DNA of 64,000 bases, taken from IMG/VR virus record IMGVR_UViG_3300044712_000340, positions 29,533-93,532 of that record; one strand, written 5' to 3'. Below the pieces are notes generated by a model, which ran no database searches, was not told where the DNA came from, and worked only from the letters and a program-made list of their open reading frames with translations. The stretch is from a virus. This document shows positions 54,201 through 62,510 of the stretch, in pieces. A program made the translations under genes and the position numbers. Position 1 is the first letter of the stretch. The number at the start of each line of letters is the position of its first letter.

Positions 54201-54927
54201 CTTTTATAGCATCAAAAGTTGTATCTACAGAATCTAATACAATTTTAGTTTTTAACCCTGTAACTTCTTGACTATCATACCCTTTAAAATAATTAGATAT
54301 AGATACTAGTTTGGATGCAGGACTTAAATTAGATTGTGATCCATTTAAATGATACATACAATAAACATACTGTATTGTACCTGCTATAAGACTACCCCCA
54401 GGCTCTATTGTTACTGTAGGAGTGTATAAATTAGCACTATCTAAATTATTTAAAGAATCAACATCTACTGCTGTAGATATTACATTTGCTACATTTAAAG
54501 ATCTTAATGGGTGTATTCCATCTACCCAATATAGTTTAATTATGTTATCTGATTCATAGTTTGCTACTGCATCTATTCTATGTGTATGTTCTATGTCCCA
54601 GAAACCAAAAGCTATCTTAACTATATTATTATTTTCATCTATTCTATATATAGCAGAATCAGATGTTGCTGTAACTTCTGTAGCAACAAACACATAGATA
54701 TACTTTCTAAATACACAGAATCCTACTATATGTACTCTATCTTGATTAGTACCTAATTTAGCAAAATCTAATATTTTAGTTTCACCCTTTATAGGAGTAA
54801 TAGATAGACTTCTACCATTATTTACAATTTGTATATTTTCAGCGTCCCAATAAACATCTGTTTTACGTTTATCAGGTGCTGTATCTGTATCTAACCCTAG
54901 ACCTATATATTTTTCTTTTCTTACCAT
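51289..54927 (-). CDS. Tail muzzle / stabilisation protein (1212 aa)
   Basis: A 1212-aa mostly-beta protein. The start (KEKYIGLGLDTDTAPDKRKTD...) is characteristic of the large crassvirus tail protein that caps the short tail, related by role to the P22 gp10 needle-hub group. The body is made of many WD/beta-propeller-like strands. Position directly after a ring protein fits the muzzle of the crassvirus tail known from the phi-crAss001 particle structure. It should close the tail channel and hold the cargo until ejection. It overlaps both neighbours by a few bases. Confidence 0.78.
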   Translation of the reverse strand: MVRKEKYIGLGLDTDTAPDKRKTDVYWDAENIQIVNNGRSLSITPIKGETKILDFAKLGTNQDRVHIVGFCVFRKYIYVFVATEVTATSDSAIYRIDENNNIVKIAFGFWDIEHTHRIDAVANYESDNIIKLYWVDGIHPLRSLNVANVISTAVDVDSLNNLDSANLYTPTVTIEPGGSLIAGTIQYVYCMYHLNGSQSNLSPASKLVSISNYFKGYDSQEVTGLKTKIVLDSVDTTFDAIKVYSIHYQELNQSPKISLIYDEYIQSQTSITLYDDGNSFIAELSLSELLNINYTPIIPNTLSIKRDRLFLANYEATEFNPDVDCRSFAYPAISLTTTLKEVGGSPVTYTQAQLNSLTRTHDCINPDYDTNKYMYNQNTYYGTSGYNIDTYIISSSPLADGIIPNKSFKQGEIYRIGVKLFNKYGQGSPIKWVADIKIPEASILNVSLGIAIRITTAGITRFQAAGIVSYQMCVVERKPEDRTVLSQGFIVPSVKYMKGSTRLTPYYHPYYVAKDILPSDVTLTDGAGGNIENDYASTYLTYPVDFRVANPSTDQKPVREDGIVFFYSSDTAFETNMPLPDKIRILGSAVTTELAASGNRVLKHYEDNLIKSQTELVGYQTNWPINVLGSGYPYNCVMQQPTIVTNPGKLEVFEYVATKNYTATAKRNDVLTRDLESAEFLRTGETKVIDAGATASNACSINNIVDASGSALPLAYNSVFSNSIVLNIIDTNWHKTTNPYDLFDTFNVRASTSYKRAIPLVELLRTVTNQYGGASYEDKQRNEYLLLGSMTSVSNSWSEQYIGDIWVAPLSINRAEGNDSKNQGVLNIYEYINLPYIENNHNVFARKDLMNDWKGYLPSSTNYNYYRIADNHKLLGAYNQVPNVFKGYSMPFNITNNTKFPVSIIGSNAKNPNEVIDSWLIYEPNNTKLLEGQYGNITKLHNLNGDLVSIQSTGISVIAVEPRIQTTGSDGYQVSLGIGALLYDHRYLTTTTGTNRKFTVVDDGKILYYYDDLNNTINTLQEGKISTIRTIKALLDSYTSGPLVATYHNKLDQIYFHYNGFTLVYDILLQKFTSKHNFIGDNSWVISNAGKLYQLYEDTEDTSLYSLLTGTVKSSKITYLLCPDSTYEKVFHNLEYRLKGTNFTNIQVTSDRNTDNVGTTPDIKTKFDIHRIHLPRVYNTRERWRGIYIIVELQNTGDFALDDMVIMYNIKG

Positions 54928-55625
54928 ATTTTTCTATTCATTCTTTCAGGTTGTCCTGAATATTTATCATCTGTATAGAAATTTTCTTTTATAGGAACTA
55001 ATCTAACTAACATATCCCCAAGAGCTTTTGCTTCTACTGGATCTAGCGTTAATAAACTAGTAGTAGCTTGGGCTAAATACCAACAATACTGTTGTTCTGC
55101 TCTTTGATACGCTCTTTCAAAATTAGCATTTTGATCTGCCAAACTTCCATAATGTCTTGACTTTATATAGTTTTCTATAGCTAGATATAGAGATTCATTT
55201 CTAGGTATTAAAGGCCAACCTTTTTCATCTGTTAGATATGCCCAATATACTAATTCAATAGTACCTTCTCTAAAATCAGTGTATATAAATTGATTGACTA
55301 TCTTATGAGAAAATGTTGTATCTATAAATGTATTAGCATCATATTCTTTGTTAAACTCTCCATAAGAATCTGTCATATGTGTAAGAGCGATTCTAGTGTC
55401 TCCTGAGACTACTCTAACAGTTAATCTTGATTTAAAATCATCGGGTAATTCTGCTCTATAATCATTTATTTGTAATTGTATAGTTTTCTTTTCTTGAAGT
55501 CCTGGAACCCCTATAAGTTCTAAAACAGTCTTTACATGAGTGATTATATCGCTCTGTCTAACATGTCTCAAAAGAGGAAGTTCTAGTAACCTGTACATTA
55601 TTTCACCTACTGACATTGTACTCAT
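54921..55625 (-). CDS. Tail ring (head-tail adaptor) protein (234 aa)
   Basis: A 234-aa protein starting MSTMSVGEIMYRLLELPLL, helical at both ends with a stranded middle (IQLQINDYRAELPDDFKSRL). Such helix-strand-helix proteins form dodecameric rings below the portal (P22 gp4/T7 gp11 type). It sits between the IHF-like gene and the muzzle gene, as ring protein 1 does in crassviruses. Family by context and layout rather than a unique motif. Confidence 0.7.
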   Translation of the reverse strand: MSTMSVGEIMYRLLELPLLRHVRQSDIITHVKTVLELIGVPGLQEKKTIQLQINDYRAELPDDFKSRLTVRVVSGDTRIALTHMTDSYGEFNKEYDANTFIDTTFSHKIVNQFIYTDFREGTIELVYWAYLTDEKGWPLIPRNESLYLAIENYIKSRHYGSLADQNANFERAYQRAEQQYCWYLAQATTSLLTLDPVEAKALGDMLVRLVPIKENFYTDDKYSGQPERMNRKIW

Positions 55626-56137
55626 GTTACATACGCATTTAAAGGTTTTATATTACTTTTTATCACAGAAGCTATAGTTCTTTTTAATTCTCTTGAGGTA
55701 ATAAAAGAATAATAACTTCTGTTTACAAATCTAAATTTTCTTTTATCCCATTTTATCTTATAAGTATATCCATATGTATGTTCGTTTAGATATACTACTT
55801 TTTTTGTTTTATCTCCTGTTATGCTTCTTACTTTTTTAGTTTCATACCAATTAGTAGGATTCTTACTTATTAATTTACCATTAGAATCTGTCTCTAGTTT
55901 GTATTTATACTTAATAATATAAAACATTCCAAGACCAGGAAATTCAAACCTAAACATTTCATTTATTACTTTTCTAACTATTATAGCAAAGAAAGTTTTT
56001 AATATTTTAGTATGCAGTGCTTGATTTACTTCTGTATTAGGGAACCTTCTTATATAATTCCTATAATACATACTGTTATTATAATCTATTCTATTTTTGT
56101 GTTTTCGTTGTATTTCCTGTTGACTGCAATTGCTCAT
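55622..56137 (-). CDS. IHF/HU-like conserved crassvirus protein (171 aa)
   Basis: A 171-aa basic protein. The part HTKILKTFFAIIVRKVINEM then FRFEFPGLGMFYI recalls HU/IHF (two helices, then the beta-hairpin entry with G.G.F). Annotated crassviruses have an IHF-subunit-like gene at this place between two ring proteins. I take the start at MSNCSQQ (56137), which has AAGAGAG before it; an ATG at 56161 overlaps the upstream gene by 71 bases, and one at 56071 would cut conserved-looking residues (RKHKNRIDYN). It may bend or condense DNA in the virion. Confidence 0.65.
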   Translation of the reverse strand: MSNCSQQEIQRKHKNRIDYNNSMYYRNYIRRFPNTEVNQALHTKILKTFFAIIVRKVINEMFRFEFPGLGMFYIIKYKYKLETDSNGKLISKNPTNWYETKKVRSITGDKTKKVVYLNEHTYGYTYKIKWDKRKFRFVNRSYYSFITSRELKRTIASVIKSNIKPLNAYVT

Positions 56138-56780
56138 CTCTCTTATCATTAAGTAAATCAACTGGTACTGACATCTCTCTAATTACATATTGTATAACCA
56201 TATCTTTTACATTGCCCCATAAATTAGTAGTAATAGGGTATCTTTCTAGTTCTACTATATCTTTATGAACCTTTAATTCATCTTCTGGTTCTTCTAGTAT
56301 AGCTGTAACAGTTAATCTAGTTAGGTTTTTATATTGTGTATTTTTACTTACAACATAAATATATTCATTATCATCTCTAAACCCGTATATAAAACTCACA
56401 GGGGCATATAGGAAATTTGCTGCCCTACTTTTATGTACCATTTCAATCTCAGAGCCTAATAAAGAATCTAATCTAACTTCATACTCTTTATACATTTGCT
56501 GTCCTACTATATTAGGTAATTTATCAGTAGTTCTTAATACAGTAAATCCTGAAGTACTGTATTCAGGGAATCTATTATCAGGTACTAATTCTAAAGGCAT
56601 GTACAGAGTCTGGGTCAACATATCTCTATGTTCTCCAGGATTATTAATTATATGTTGTCTTATGACAATAGATCTATATATTCTCATTAAGAACTGAATT
56701 TGTCTATCAGTCATGTCAGAGTCTATATTTAGGATTTTTAGTCCTTCTCTTATATCGTATATAGCTTCTTTGAGTGTCAT
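56091..56780 (-). CDS. Tail ring (head-tail adaptor) protein (229 aa)
   Basis: A 229-aa protein, MTLKEAIYDIREGLKILNID at the start, with helices, then a stranded centre and a helical tail (NVKDMVIQYVIREMSVP). Layout and location before the IHF-like gene fit a second ring/adaptor protein of the crassvirus tail. ATGA overlap with the cupin gene upstream. Confidence 0.68.
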   Translation of the reverse strand: MTLKEAIYDIREGLKILNIDSDMTDRQIQFLMRIYRSIVIRQHIINNPGEHRDMLTQTLYMPLELVPDNRFPEYSTSGFTVLRTTDKLPNIVGQQMYKEYEVRLDSLLGSEIEMVHKSRAANFLYAPVSFIYGFRDDNEYIYVVSKNTQYKNLTRLTVTAILEEPEDELKVHKDIVELERYPITTNLWGNVKDMVIQYVIREMSVPVDLLNDKRDEQLQSTGNTTKTQK

Positions 56781-57229
56781 AATTTAACTGTATTTAGACT
56801 TGGTAAGTATACTAACAATGCCTCTGAATCTGGAAAATACTTTATAGTATGCTTATGAGCTTTATTTACAAAGTAAGATTCTTTTGGATAAAATAGTATG
56901 TTTGTTTCTAAATCAAGTACTTTACCTTTTAATACACACACTGTTTGAGATTGCCCCTCATGCTCGTGTAACTCAAAATTTACCTCTTTTGTAGTTATTA
57001 CATGAAGTATTGTTACACCTAATACATGTTGTTCTGGACTTGTAACATTTCTAATAAGCATACCTTCTATATATTCCACAAATCCATCTTTATCTGATCC
57101 ATTAAAATCAAGTATCTTATGATTTCTAGACACTACAAGATGTTTCATATCTTGTATAATCTTGTTTTTATCTAATAAATGTTGTCTTACTTCATCTAAA
57201 ACATTAGAAGCAAATTTTGTTTGTGTCAT
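56777..57229 (-). CDS. Cupin-fold protein (150 aa)
   Basis: A 150-aa protein whose second half is a small cupin barrel: strands ending VNFELHEHEGQSQTV (His-x-His, the usual metal motif 1), a turn and strand VLKGKVLDLE, then YFVNKAHKHTIKYF (motif 2) and EALLVYLP. This places His residues as in metal-binding cupins. The N-terminal half is helical. A free cupin within the tail genes is unusual; it may bind a sugar or metal, modify a small molecule, or be a structural barrel. It overlaps both neighbours (ATGA). Confidence 0.68.
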   Translation of the reverse strand: MTQTKFASNVLDEVRQHLLDKNKIIQDMKHLVVSRNHKILDFNGSDKDGFVEYIEGMLIRNVTSPEQHVLGVTILHVITTKEVNFELHEHEGQSQTVCVLKGKVLDLETNILFYPKESYFVNKAHKHTIKYFPDSEALLVYLPSLNTVKL

Positions 57230-57594
57230 TTTCCTGATATTTTTAATATTATATCCACTTTAACTAATAACTGTTGTAGTAATTCATTATTTATATTTAG
57301 TCTTGAGGAGTATTCCTTGTCACTATCTATAAACTTTTCCAGAGTGTTCTTAAATTCAGCTATAAGTTTTGCATCCGAAGTTCTAACATCAACAAGTAGA
57401 TTGTGCTGCTCTTGTATTCTTTTGTCTTTTTCTTCTACACTCCTCTTATATTCTGCAATAACTTTACTAAAATAGGAATATATGAAATATATTCCAGATA
57501 ATAAAACTACTAAAAGTATAACAAGTATAGGATTGGCTATTTTTTCAAAAGCACTATAGCTGTTTCTAAGTAATTGATCTTGCAATAATATCAT
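57226..57594 (-). CDS. Single-pass membrane protein with coiled coil (122 aa)
   Basis: A 122-aa protein with one transmembrane helix at about residues 22-43 (NPILVILLVVLLSGIYFIYS) and an 80-residue charged coiled coil after it (KRSVEEKDKRIQEQHNLL...). This resembles an i-spanin (Rz) or a holin-associated protein, or a structural membrane anchor. No separate o-spanin lipoprotein is nested in it that I can see. It lies between the Ig-repeat protein and the cupin gene and overlaps the latter by 4 bases. Confidence 0.68.
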   Translation of the reverse strand: MILLQDQLLRNSYSAFEKIANPILVILLVVLLSGIYFIYSYFSKVIAEYKRSVEEKDKRIQEQHNLLVDVRTSDAKLIAEFKNTLEKFIDSDKEYSSRLNINNELLQQLLVKVDIILKISGK

Positions 57595-57626
57595 TGTTAA
57601 TTTTATATTTAGTTAAACTTTTGATT

Positions 57627-60044
57627 TTAATTAGTACCTGTTATCTCTATATCCATTGGATATACTTGTGTCACTCCGTCTAAGACTGCCCTATAAGCTA
57701 AAGGGATATCTGTATTATTGCTTAATCCTATAGCACTTATTGAATAACCTCCTGAAACATAAGCTTTTAAGTACAATACTTCTCCTACTGTCAATGCTAT
57801 TGGTGTATCCATTACTACACCCCAATTCATACCATTTCCGTCTGTAATTGTAAAGGACTTGGATCCTAATAATACATTGCTTTGATTGTATATTTCATAA
57901 ACACAAGTTCTTCCAACATTACCAGAACCAAATGAGAAAAAAGCATTAACTGTTCTTAGATCTAAAGCATTCACATCATTTTGGAAATATTGCACACAAT
58001 TAGTACCACTCGGATAAGCTACTTTAGTATCTCCTGGTCTAGCTATTGTAACTATACCCCCAGAAGCTATACCACTACCACTTAAATCACAAGTATCTGA
58101 AGCTGTACCGTTAATTACATCTACTGTATCTGTGTAAGATTGTATTGAAGTAGGACTAAATTTTACATATAAATTTACAGGGTTTGATAATTCTAAAGAA
58201 CTGTATACAAGTGAAGTAACATAAGTTCCAGACAAAGTTTTGCAGATAGTATAAGCCCCACTAGTACTTACTGTAGTATTACCAACAACATTAGTTCCAG
58301 TTAAAGTAAGTGATTGTGCACTAGATGTTGTATTGACTATAACATTTCCAAAATCTAAAGTATTTGGTGATAATGATACTATTGTATTTATACCTGTTAC
58401 AGTCAGTGGTATATATGTATTTGCAGGTATATTTCCTGGTACATTAGTTTCTGAAGCACTTAGGTAATTTGTGTACAATGTAGTTCCATTAGGTTCTGCC
58501 TGTACATATAAAGTTATATCTATATCTCCTGTAATACTAGGATTCAACTGCATAAAAGTTAAGAAAGTAGTACCTGGATCAGACATAGAAGTAGTAGAGA
58601 ATGTATTAATTCCTGCCAAACATTGTATTACACATAAAGTACCTTGATATAAGCCATGTCCTACAAGTCTTACAGTTCGTTCTACCTTACTCCCAATTAA
58701 AACAGAACCAAAGTCTATAGATGTTGGTATGAACTCTAGAGTAGATGTTATTAAATTTGCTTTTAAAAGTACTGTTTGAGTTGCTACGTTATTTGAAGAT
58801 ACGGTTATAGGTAATGATATATTTCCTATAGGTAATGTACAATTAAATAATATATCAGTATCTATATCTATTAATCCATTTGTAACAAGCATATTATATG
58901 ATGTAGCAGATGAATGTACTACATTATTTATATCTGTATAATTATATAGTATTGAATAACTATTACTTATATTAGGTACTGTTACTACCACATCTGAAAT
59001 TAGCTCCATTCCAAAAACATTAAAAGAAGGATAAGGATATGAGGTACTTTGACCCACATAAATATCCCCTAAGTCTATTTCTAAAGGAGTTACATCTAAT
59101 CTAATTTGTGTACCTGTTCCTGTTAAATTAACAGATATTGCTGTAATCTCATCATTTGCTATTGTTATATTACCTGAATAAAGAATGCTACCTACAGGAG
59201 TAAATACTACATAGACTGTAGTAGGTTGTATTTCATTATTTAAATCTGGAGATATAGTTATAGATGAAGTGTAATTACTTTGTGTCAATGATATAGTATA
59301 TCCTGTAGGTGCAGTTAAAGTCACATCTGTACTTAAATAAGTACCTGTTACAGCAAAACTTAGTGGTGCAGATTGTATATTAACTCTAGTTACTGGGAAA
59401 CTTAATATGTTAGGTGTAGCTGCCAATGTGCTCTCTATACCTGTACCAGTTAAATCTACGGCTATACTTAAATATCCTACAATGGATATTGTAATTTCAT
59501 CTATATCTGTTCCTATGTTTTGAGGAACATATTTCACATAAACAGTACTTATAGATAAGCTTCCATCTGAAGGTTTTGGTAAGTACAGTAGTTGTGTAGA
59601 AAAGTTTAATACTGGATCACTACTCAATAAGTACTCATTATTAGAACTTACTAGTACTTTATTGAAAGCTGCTGATGCTTCAAAAGTAAATGAAAGTATT
59701 TTCTCATTACCTACCCTTACTGTACCAAAGTCTAAACCTAATTGGTCTACTGATGTTGTAATAGTAGGTACTACAGGAGGTATGTCTATATTAGTTTGAG
59801 ATTCTGTAACAACTATAGGAACATTTATATCTTGAAAATGTTTTAGATACTTATATAAATCTCTATTTATGTTTTTATGAACAAAGTTTAAGTTTAGTAA
59901 ATAATATAGTATGTCAATCATTACCATATTCTTAGTATCTACTATACCTTTTAAATTTAAATCATTTATAAGTATATCACTAGAAATAGATATATAATTA
60001 TCTTCTCCAGCTAATAATTCATCTATTTTAGTTTGTAATAGCAT
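57627..60044 (-). CDS. Virion surface protein with five Ig-like (ASH/HYDIN-type) domains (805 aa)
   Basis: An 805-aa protein. After about 110 helical residues there are five repeats, each beginning like LDFG.V.VG....S(F/L)T: GLDFGTVRVGNE, NILSFPVTRVNIQ, EIDLGDIYVGQS, SIDFGSVLIGSK and TLDFGNVIVNTT. This is the ASH/HYDIN or choice-of-anchor-D style of Ig fold. The last 130 residues form a different beta domain. Crassvirus capsids carry Ig/BACON-type fibres that bind mucus or host glycans, so a head-fibre or surface role is the best guess. Confidence 0.75.
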   Translation of the reverse strand: MLLQTKIDELLAGEDNYISISSDILINDLNLKGIVDTKNMVMIDILYYLLNLNFVHKNINRDLYKYLKHFQDINVPIVVTESQTNIDIPPVVPTITTSVDQLGLDFGTVRVGNEKILSFTFEASAAFNKVLVSSNNEYLLSSDPVLNFSTQLLYLPKPSDGSLSISTVYVKYVPQNIGTDIDEITISIVGYLSIAVDLTGTGIESTLAATPNILSFPVTRVNIQSAPLSFAVTGTYLSTDVTLTAPTGYTISLTQSNYTSSITISPDLNNEIQPTTVYVVFTPVGSILYSGNITIANDEITAISVNLTGTGTQIRLDVTPLEIDLGDIYVGQSTSYPYPSFNVFGMELISDVVVTVPNISNSYSILYNYTDINNVVHSSATSYNMLVTNGLIDIDTDILFNCTLPIGNISLPITVSSNNVATQTVLLKANLITSTLEFIPTSIDFGSVLIGSKVERTVRLVGHGLYQGTLCVIQCLAGINTFSTTSMSDPGTTFLTFMQLNPSITGDIDITLYVQAEPNGTTLYTNYLSASETNVPGNIPANTYIPLTVTGINTIVSLSPNTLDFGNVIVNTTSSAQSLTLTGTNVVGNTTVSTSGAYTICKTLSGTYVTSLVYSSLELSNPVNLYVKFSPTSIQSYTDTVDVINGTASDTCDLSGSGIASGGIVTIARPGDTKVAYPSGTNCVQYFQNDVNALDLRTVNAFFSFGSGNVGRTCVYEIYNQSNVLLGSKSFTITDGNGMNWGVVMDTPIALTVGEVLYLKAYVSGGYSISAIGLSNNTDIPLAYRAVLDGVTQVYPMDIEITGTN

Positions 60045-60045
60045 A

Positions 60046-60621
60046 TTATTTTACTATATAATTTCCATTTATAATCCAAGCACCTGAACCTGCTGATATA
60101 TCAGTATCTATATCCATTAAATAAGTAGGATTTTGTTCTACCATAGCTAATACTCTTTCATAAGCATTTAAAGCTTGTTCTATCTTTTGAGGATTAGCAG
60201 ATAGATAAGTATCTATAGCTTTTAATAGAAAATATACTGTAGATATTTCATTAAACCCTTGTTGTACTTCTTTATTAACTATCATATTAGCTAATACTAA
60301 TTGTACATAATACATATTACTAAGTGCTTTATTAATATAACTATTATTACTAGCTACAGCATACATAGTTATAATTCCTTTTATTGTGTCTGTTCCTTCT
60401 GTAAATATATCAGAAACATCTATTGTAAGGTCTTCTACTTGTACATTAGTTAACATACCTGATAAATCTACATAAGATACTGGGTCTGTGTCTGCTTGTT
60501 GAAGGTATCCTCCATCTACAAATATATGAAGAGTTGTGAATGTGTTTCCTGTTCCAGCATCCATGTTTAGATGTATAGAAGTAAAATCACTACTAAGTTG
60601 ATAAGTATTAATTGTTATCAT
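60046..60621 (-). CDS. Structural protein (191 aa)
   Basis: A 191-aa protein with a stranded N-terminal half (DGGYLQQADTDPVSYVDLSG...) and a helical C-terminal half (NPQKIEQALNAYERVLAMVE). One base separates it from the Ig-repeat gene, pointing to a shared structure, perhaps the base or adaptor of that fibre. No family recognised. Confidence 0.68.
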   Translation of the reverse strand: MITINTYQLSSDFTSIHLNMDAGTGNTFTTLHIFVDGGYLQQADTDPVSYVDLSGMLTNVQVEDLTIDVSDIFTEGTDTIKGIITMYAVASNNSYINKALSNMYYVQLVLANMIVNKEVQQGFNEISTVYFLLKAIDTYLSANPQKIEQALNAYERVLAMVEQNPTYLMDIDTDISAGSGAWIINGNYIVK

Positions 60622-60643
60622 AAATGCTTAAAATTTAACGATG

Positions 60644-60651
60644 TAAATATA
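60644..60651 (-). promoter_or_regulatory. Possible weak promoter (TATATTTA) for the 60.6 kb gene
   Basis: On the - strand TATATTTA lies 22 bases before the ATG at 60621, similar spacing to the two TAnnTTTG boxes, and just after a terminator, where a new promoter would be useful. The last base departs from the consensus, so this is weak. Confidence 0.25.
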
Positions 60652-60653
60652 AT

Positions 60654-60688
60654 AAAAAAAGGAATAAGATGATGTATCTTATTCCTTT
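60654..60688 (-). terminator. Intrinsic terminator after the abundant virion protein gene
   Basis: GGAATAAGAT at 60661-60670 pairs perfectly with ATCTTATTCC at 60676-60685, extended by AAA/TTT, with a 5-base loop. On the - strand the stem runs into CCTTTTTTTATT, an excellent terminator for the gene ending at 60712. Confidence 0.88.
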
Positions 60689-60711
60689 AAATATAGAACC
60701 TAAATTAAATA

Positions 60712-61812
60712 TTAGGAAGCAGTTACAGTAACAGCAGTTGAAAGTTGACTAACAGTACCATTTGCTAATAAAGCATCAGCAGTTAGAACTTCTCCTGTAG
60801 CTACAGTCTGAGTAGCTGACCAAACACCTGTAGTTGCATTAGCAGTAACTGTATCAGTTACAGAACCATTAACATAAAGTCTTACAGTAGCCCCTGGAGT
60901 TGATTTACCAGTAACACTAGTAGCTCCATTAACAGCCGCATCAACTGTAGGAATTGCAGTTTCTCCAATGTCATTGAATGCTATAATATATTGCTCTGGA
61001 GCATATACATCATTGTTAGCAGTATGTACTGATTTAGCATTAGTTACATATACAAGATTGTATTTACCTGTAGGTAAAGCAACTAAAGCTCTATCATCAA
61101 ATGAGTTTGGATAACCAGCAAAACGCAAAGCATCTTGATCTCCTTGTGCAAGAAATTCTTGTTCCATTAAATATGGGCCATAACCAACACCATTAGCAGG
61201 AGCTACAGTTTGCACTCCAGCAACAGCGTAAGCTTCTGGAAGAGTTAAACCTGATTTAAACCAAGCAGGTCTTCCGTACTTTTTACCCCTTACATAAGGC
61301 AACAATTTAGTTACAATTGTAATTACATTGGTGGCAGATGTAATAGTAAAATATGATTTGTTTTCACGTGCCATAGCTGCATTGATAGAAGCAGTTAAAG
61401 CAGTAGCAATGGTAGTTGTAGTGTCCGAAGATGTAGCTACATAGTTACCATGTTTGAAATATTCCCCCTGCATTCCAGGAAGTTTCATTTCAATACGCAA
61501 CTGGTATGTTTCTCCAGCAGTAGCTGTAGAAATAGTAACAGTTTGAGTTTCAAGTGTAGGTGCTGCGTAAGCTTTTAGAGAAGCTGACCAACCTGCAAAA
61601 GTAAAAGTAGAGCTTTTCTCTACTTGTCCATCTGCTTTTCTCCAAGCAAAAAAGCCAGTACCAATACCACTAGCGTTACTTCCTACTAATGCACCAGTCT
61701 CATCAAAGAAACCAATCTCACCAATAGGTAAATTTTTCAATGTAGTTCCAGGAGCAACAGGTTCACTCTTGTTACTAACAAATACTTTTAAAGAATTCTG
61801 ATTTGAATACAT
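60712..61812 (-). CDS. Abundant virion protein with C-terminal bacterial Ig domain (366 aa)
   Basis: A 366-aa protein with a clear base and codon bias: it is visibly richer in GC and in Ala/Thr/Gly codons than its neighbours, as for highly expressed genes, and it has its own terminator. The first 290 residues are mixed beta. The last 80 are a Big-type Ig domain (GKSTPGATVRLYVNG, TTGVWSATQTVATGEVL). Auxiliary capsid protein, head decoration or major tail part are all possible; the HK97-type major capsid protein is not a good match. Confidence 0.75.
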   Translation of the reverse strand: MYSNQNSLKVFVSNKSEPVAPGTTLKNLPIGEIGFFDETGALVGSNASGIGTGFFAWRKADGQVEKSSTFTFAGWSASLKAYAAPTLETQTVTISTATAGETYQLRIEMKLPGMQGEYFKHGNYVATSSDTTTTIATALTASINAAMARENKSYFTITSATNVITIVTKLLPYVRGKKYGRPAWFKSGLTLPEAYAVAGVQTVAPANGVGYGPYLMEQEFLAQGDQDALRFAGYPNSFDDRALVALPTGKYNLVYVTNAKSVHTANNDVYAPEQYIIAFNDIGETAIPTVDAAVNGATSVTGKSTPGATVRLYVNGSVTDTVTANATTGVWSATQTVATGEVLTADALLANGTVSQLSTAVTVTAS

Positions 61813-61829
61813 TTTAAAATAAAATTAAA

Positions 61830-62510
61830 TTAAACATTTTTTTCCATTACAACAGTCTTATCTCTTCTTATAGAGAGTACTGCCATATCTATTATTCTAT
61901 CTAATACTTCGTCTGTAAACTCAGTATTTAAAGGCCCTGATTCATTTTCTACTGTCAATCCTTCTGGTAATGCTTCAAGAACTATAGGTTTAATATCCTT
62001 TAAATACTTACAACTATATTGTAATAATTCTGTATTTTCAGGTATAATAAGTTCAAATAACTCACTATTTGTATTACCTGTAATAATTCTAAGAATCTCT
62101 TTGTTATTTGGCATCCTAAAAGGATTATCTAATTTATAAGGTATTGTAGCTATAGGTGTTTTAATTACCTTAACTTCTTTTAAATGATACTTTATATCAC
62201 TAGAACCTAAAACAGCTTTTTCCCAAACAATTCTATAAATATCATTAGGTACTATTATATTAATTGCTCCTGGAACCATTTTAGGTTTATTAACAGTAGC
62301 AACTGTTGGAGCAGTAATAAATTCTAAAATAAACGGTTGTAAGTATGTAGATACTACTCCATCTACCTCAAACTCATCACATAACTCTTTATATATAAGT
62401 TTCTGTGCTTCAGTTAAATATATAGATTTTTCATATTCATCTACTTCAATAGGAACTTCAAAAGCATTTAATTTTGTATCTATCCTATCACTTATTTCCG
62501 TCAGTTTCAT
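61830..62510 (-). CDS. Head-tail adaptor/ring protein, paralogue A (226 aa)
   Basis: A 226-aa protein. Near the N-terminus D24-x-YEKS ... LTEAQ (24-36) matches the same motif in the next upstream gene (D26-x-YEKS ... LTHAQ), and both proteins share the overall helix, strand, helix order. Pairs of such proteins downstream of the capsid genes correspond to the ring/adaptor proteins between portal and tail in crassviruses. It overlaps the upstream gene by 23 bases. Confidence 0.7.
   Translation of the reverse strand: MKLTEISDRIDTKLNAFEVPIEVDEYEKSIYLTEAQKLIYKELCDEFEVDGVVSTYLQPFILEFITAPTVATVNKPKMVPGAINIIVPNDIYRIVWEKAVLGSSDIKYHLKEVKVIKTPIATIPYKLDNPFRMPNNKEILRIITGNTNSELFELIIPENTELLQYSCKYLKDIKPIVLEALPEGLTVENESGPLNTEFTDEVLDRIIDMAVLSIRRDKTVVMEKNV

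Noticed and set aside
57221-57475. 84-codon + strand frame over the membrane coiled-coil gene
   Set aside because: Ser/Leu-rich shadow of the - strand gene; inconsistent with the uniform - strand arrangement from 34 to 64 kb.
60712-61812. Major capsid protein call for the 366-aa abundant protein
   Set aside because: Crassvirus capsid proteins are larger HK97-type proteins; this one ends in an Ig domain and lies downstream of adaptor genes.
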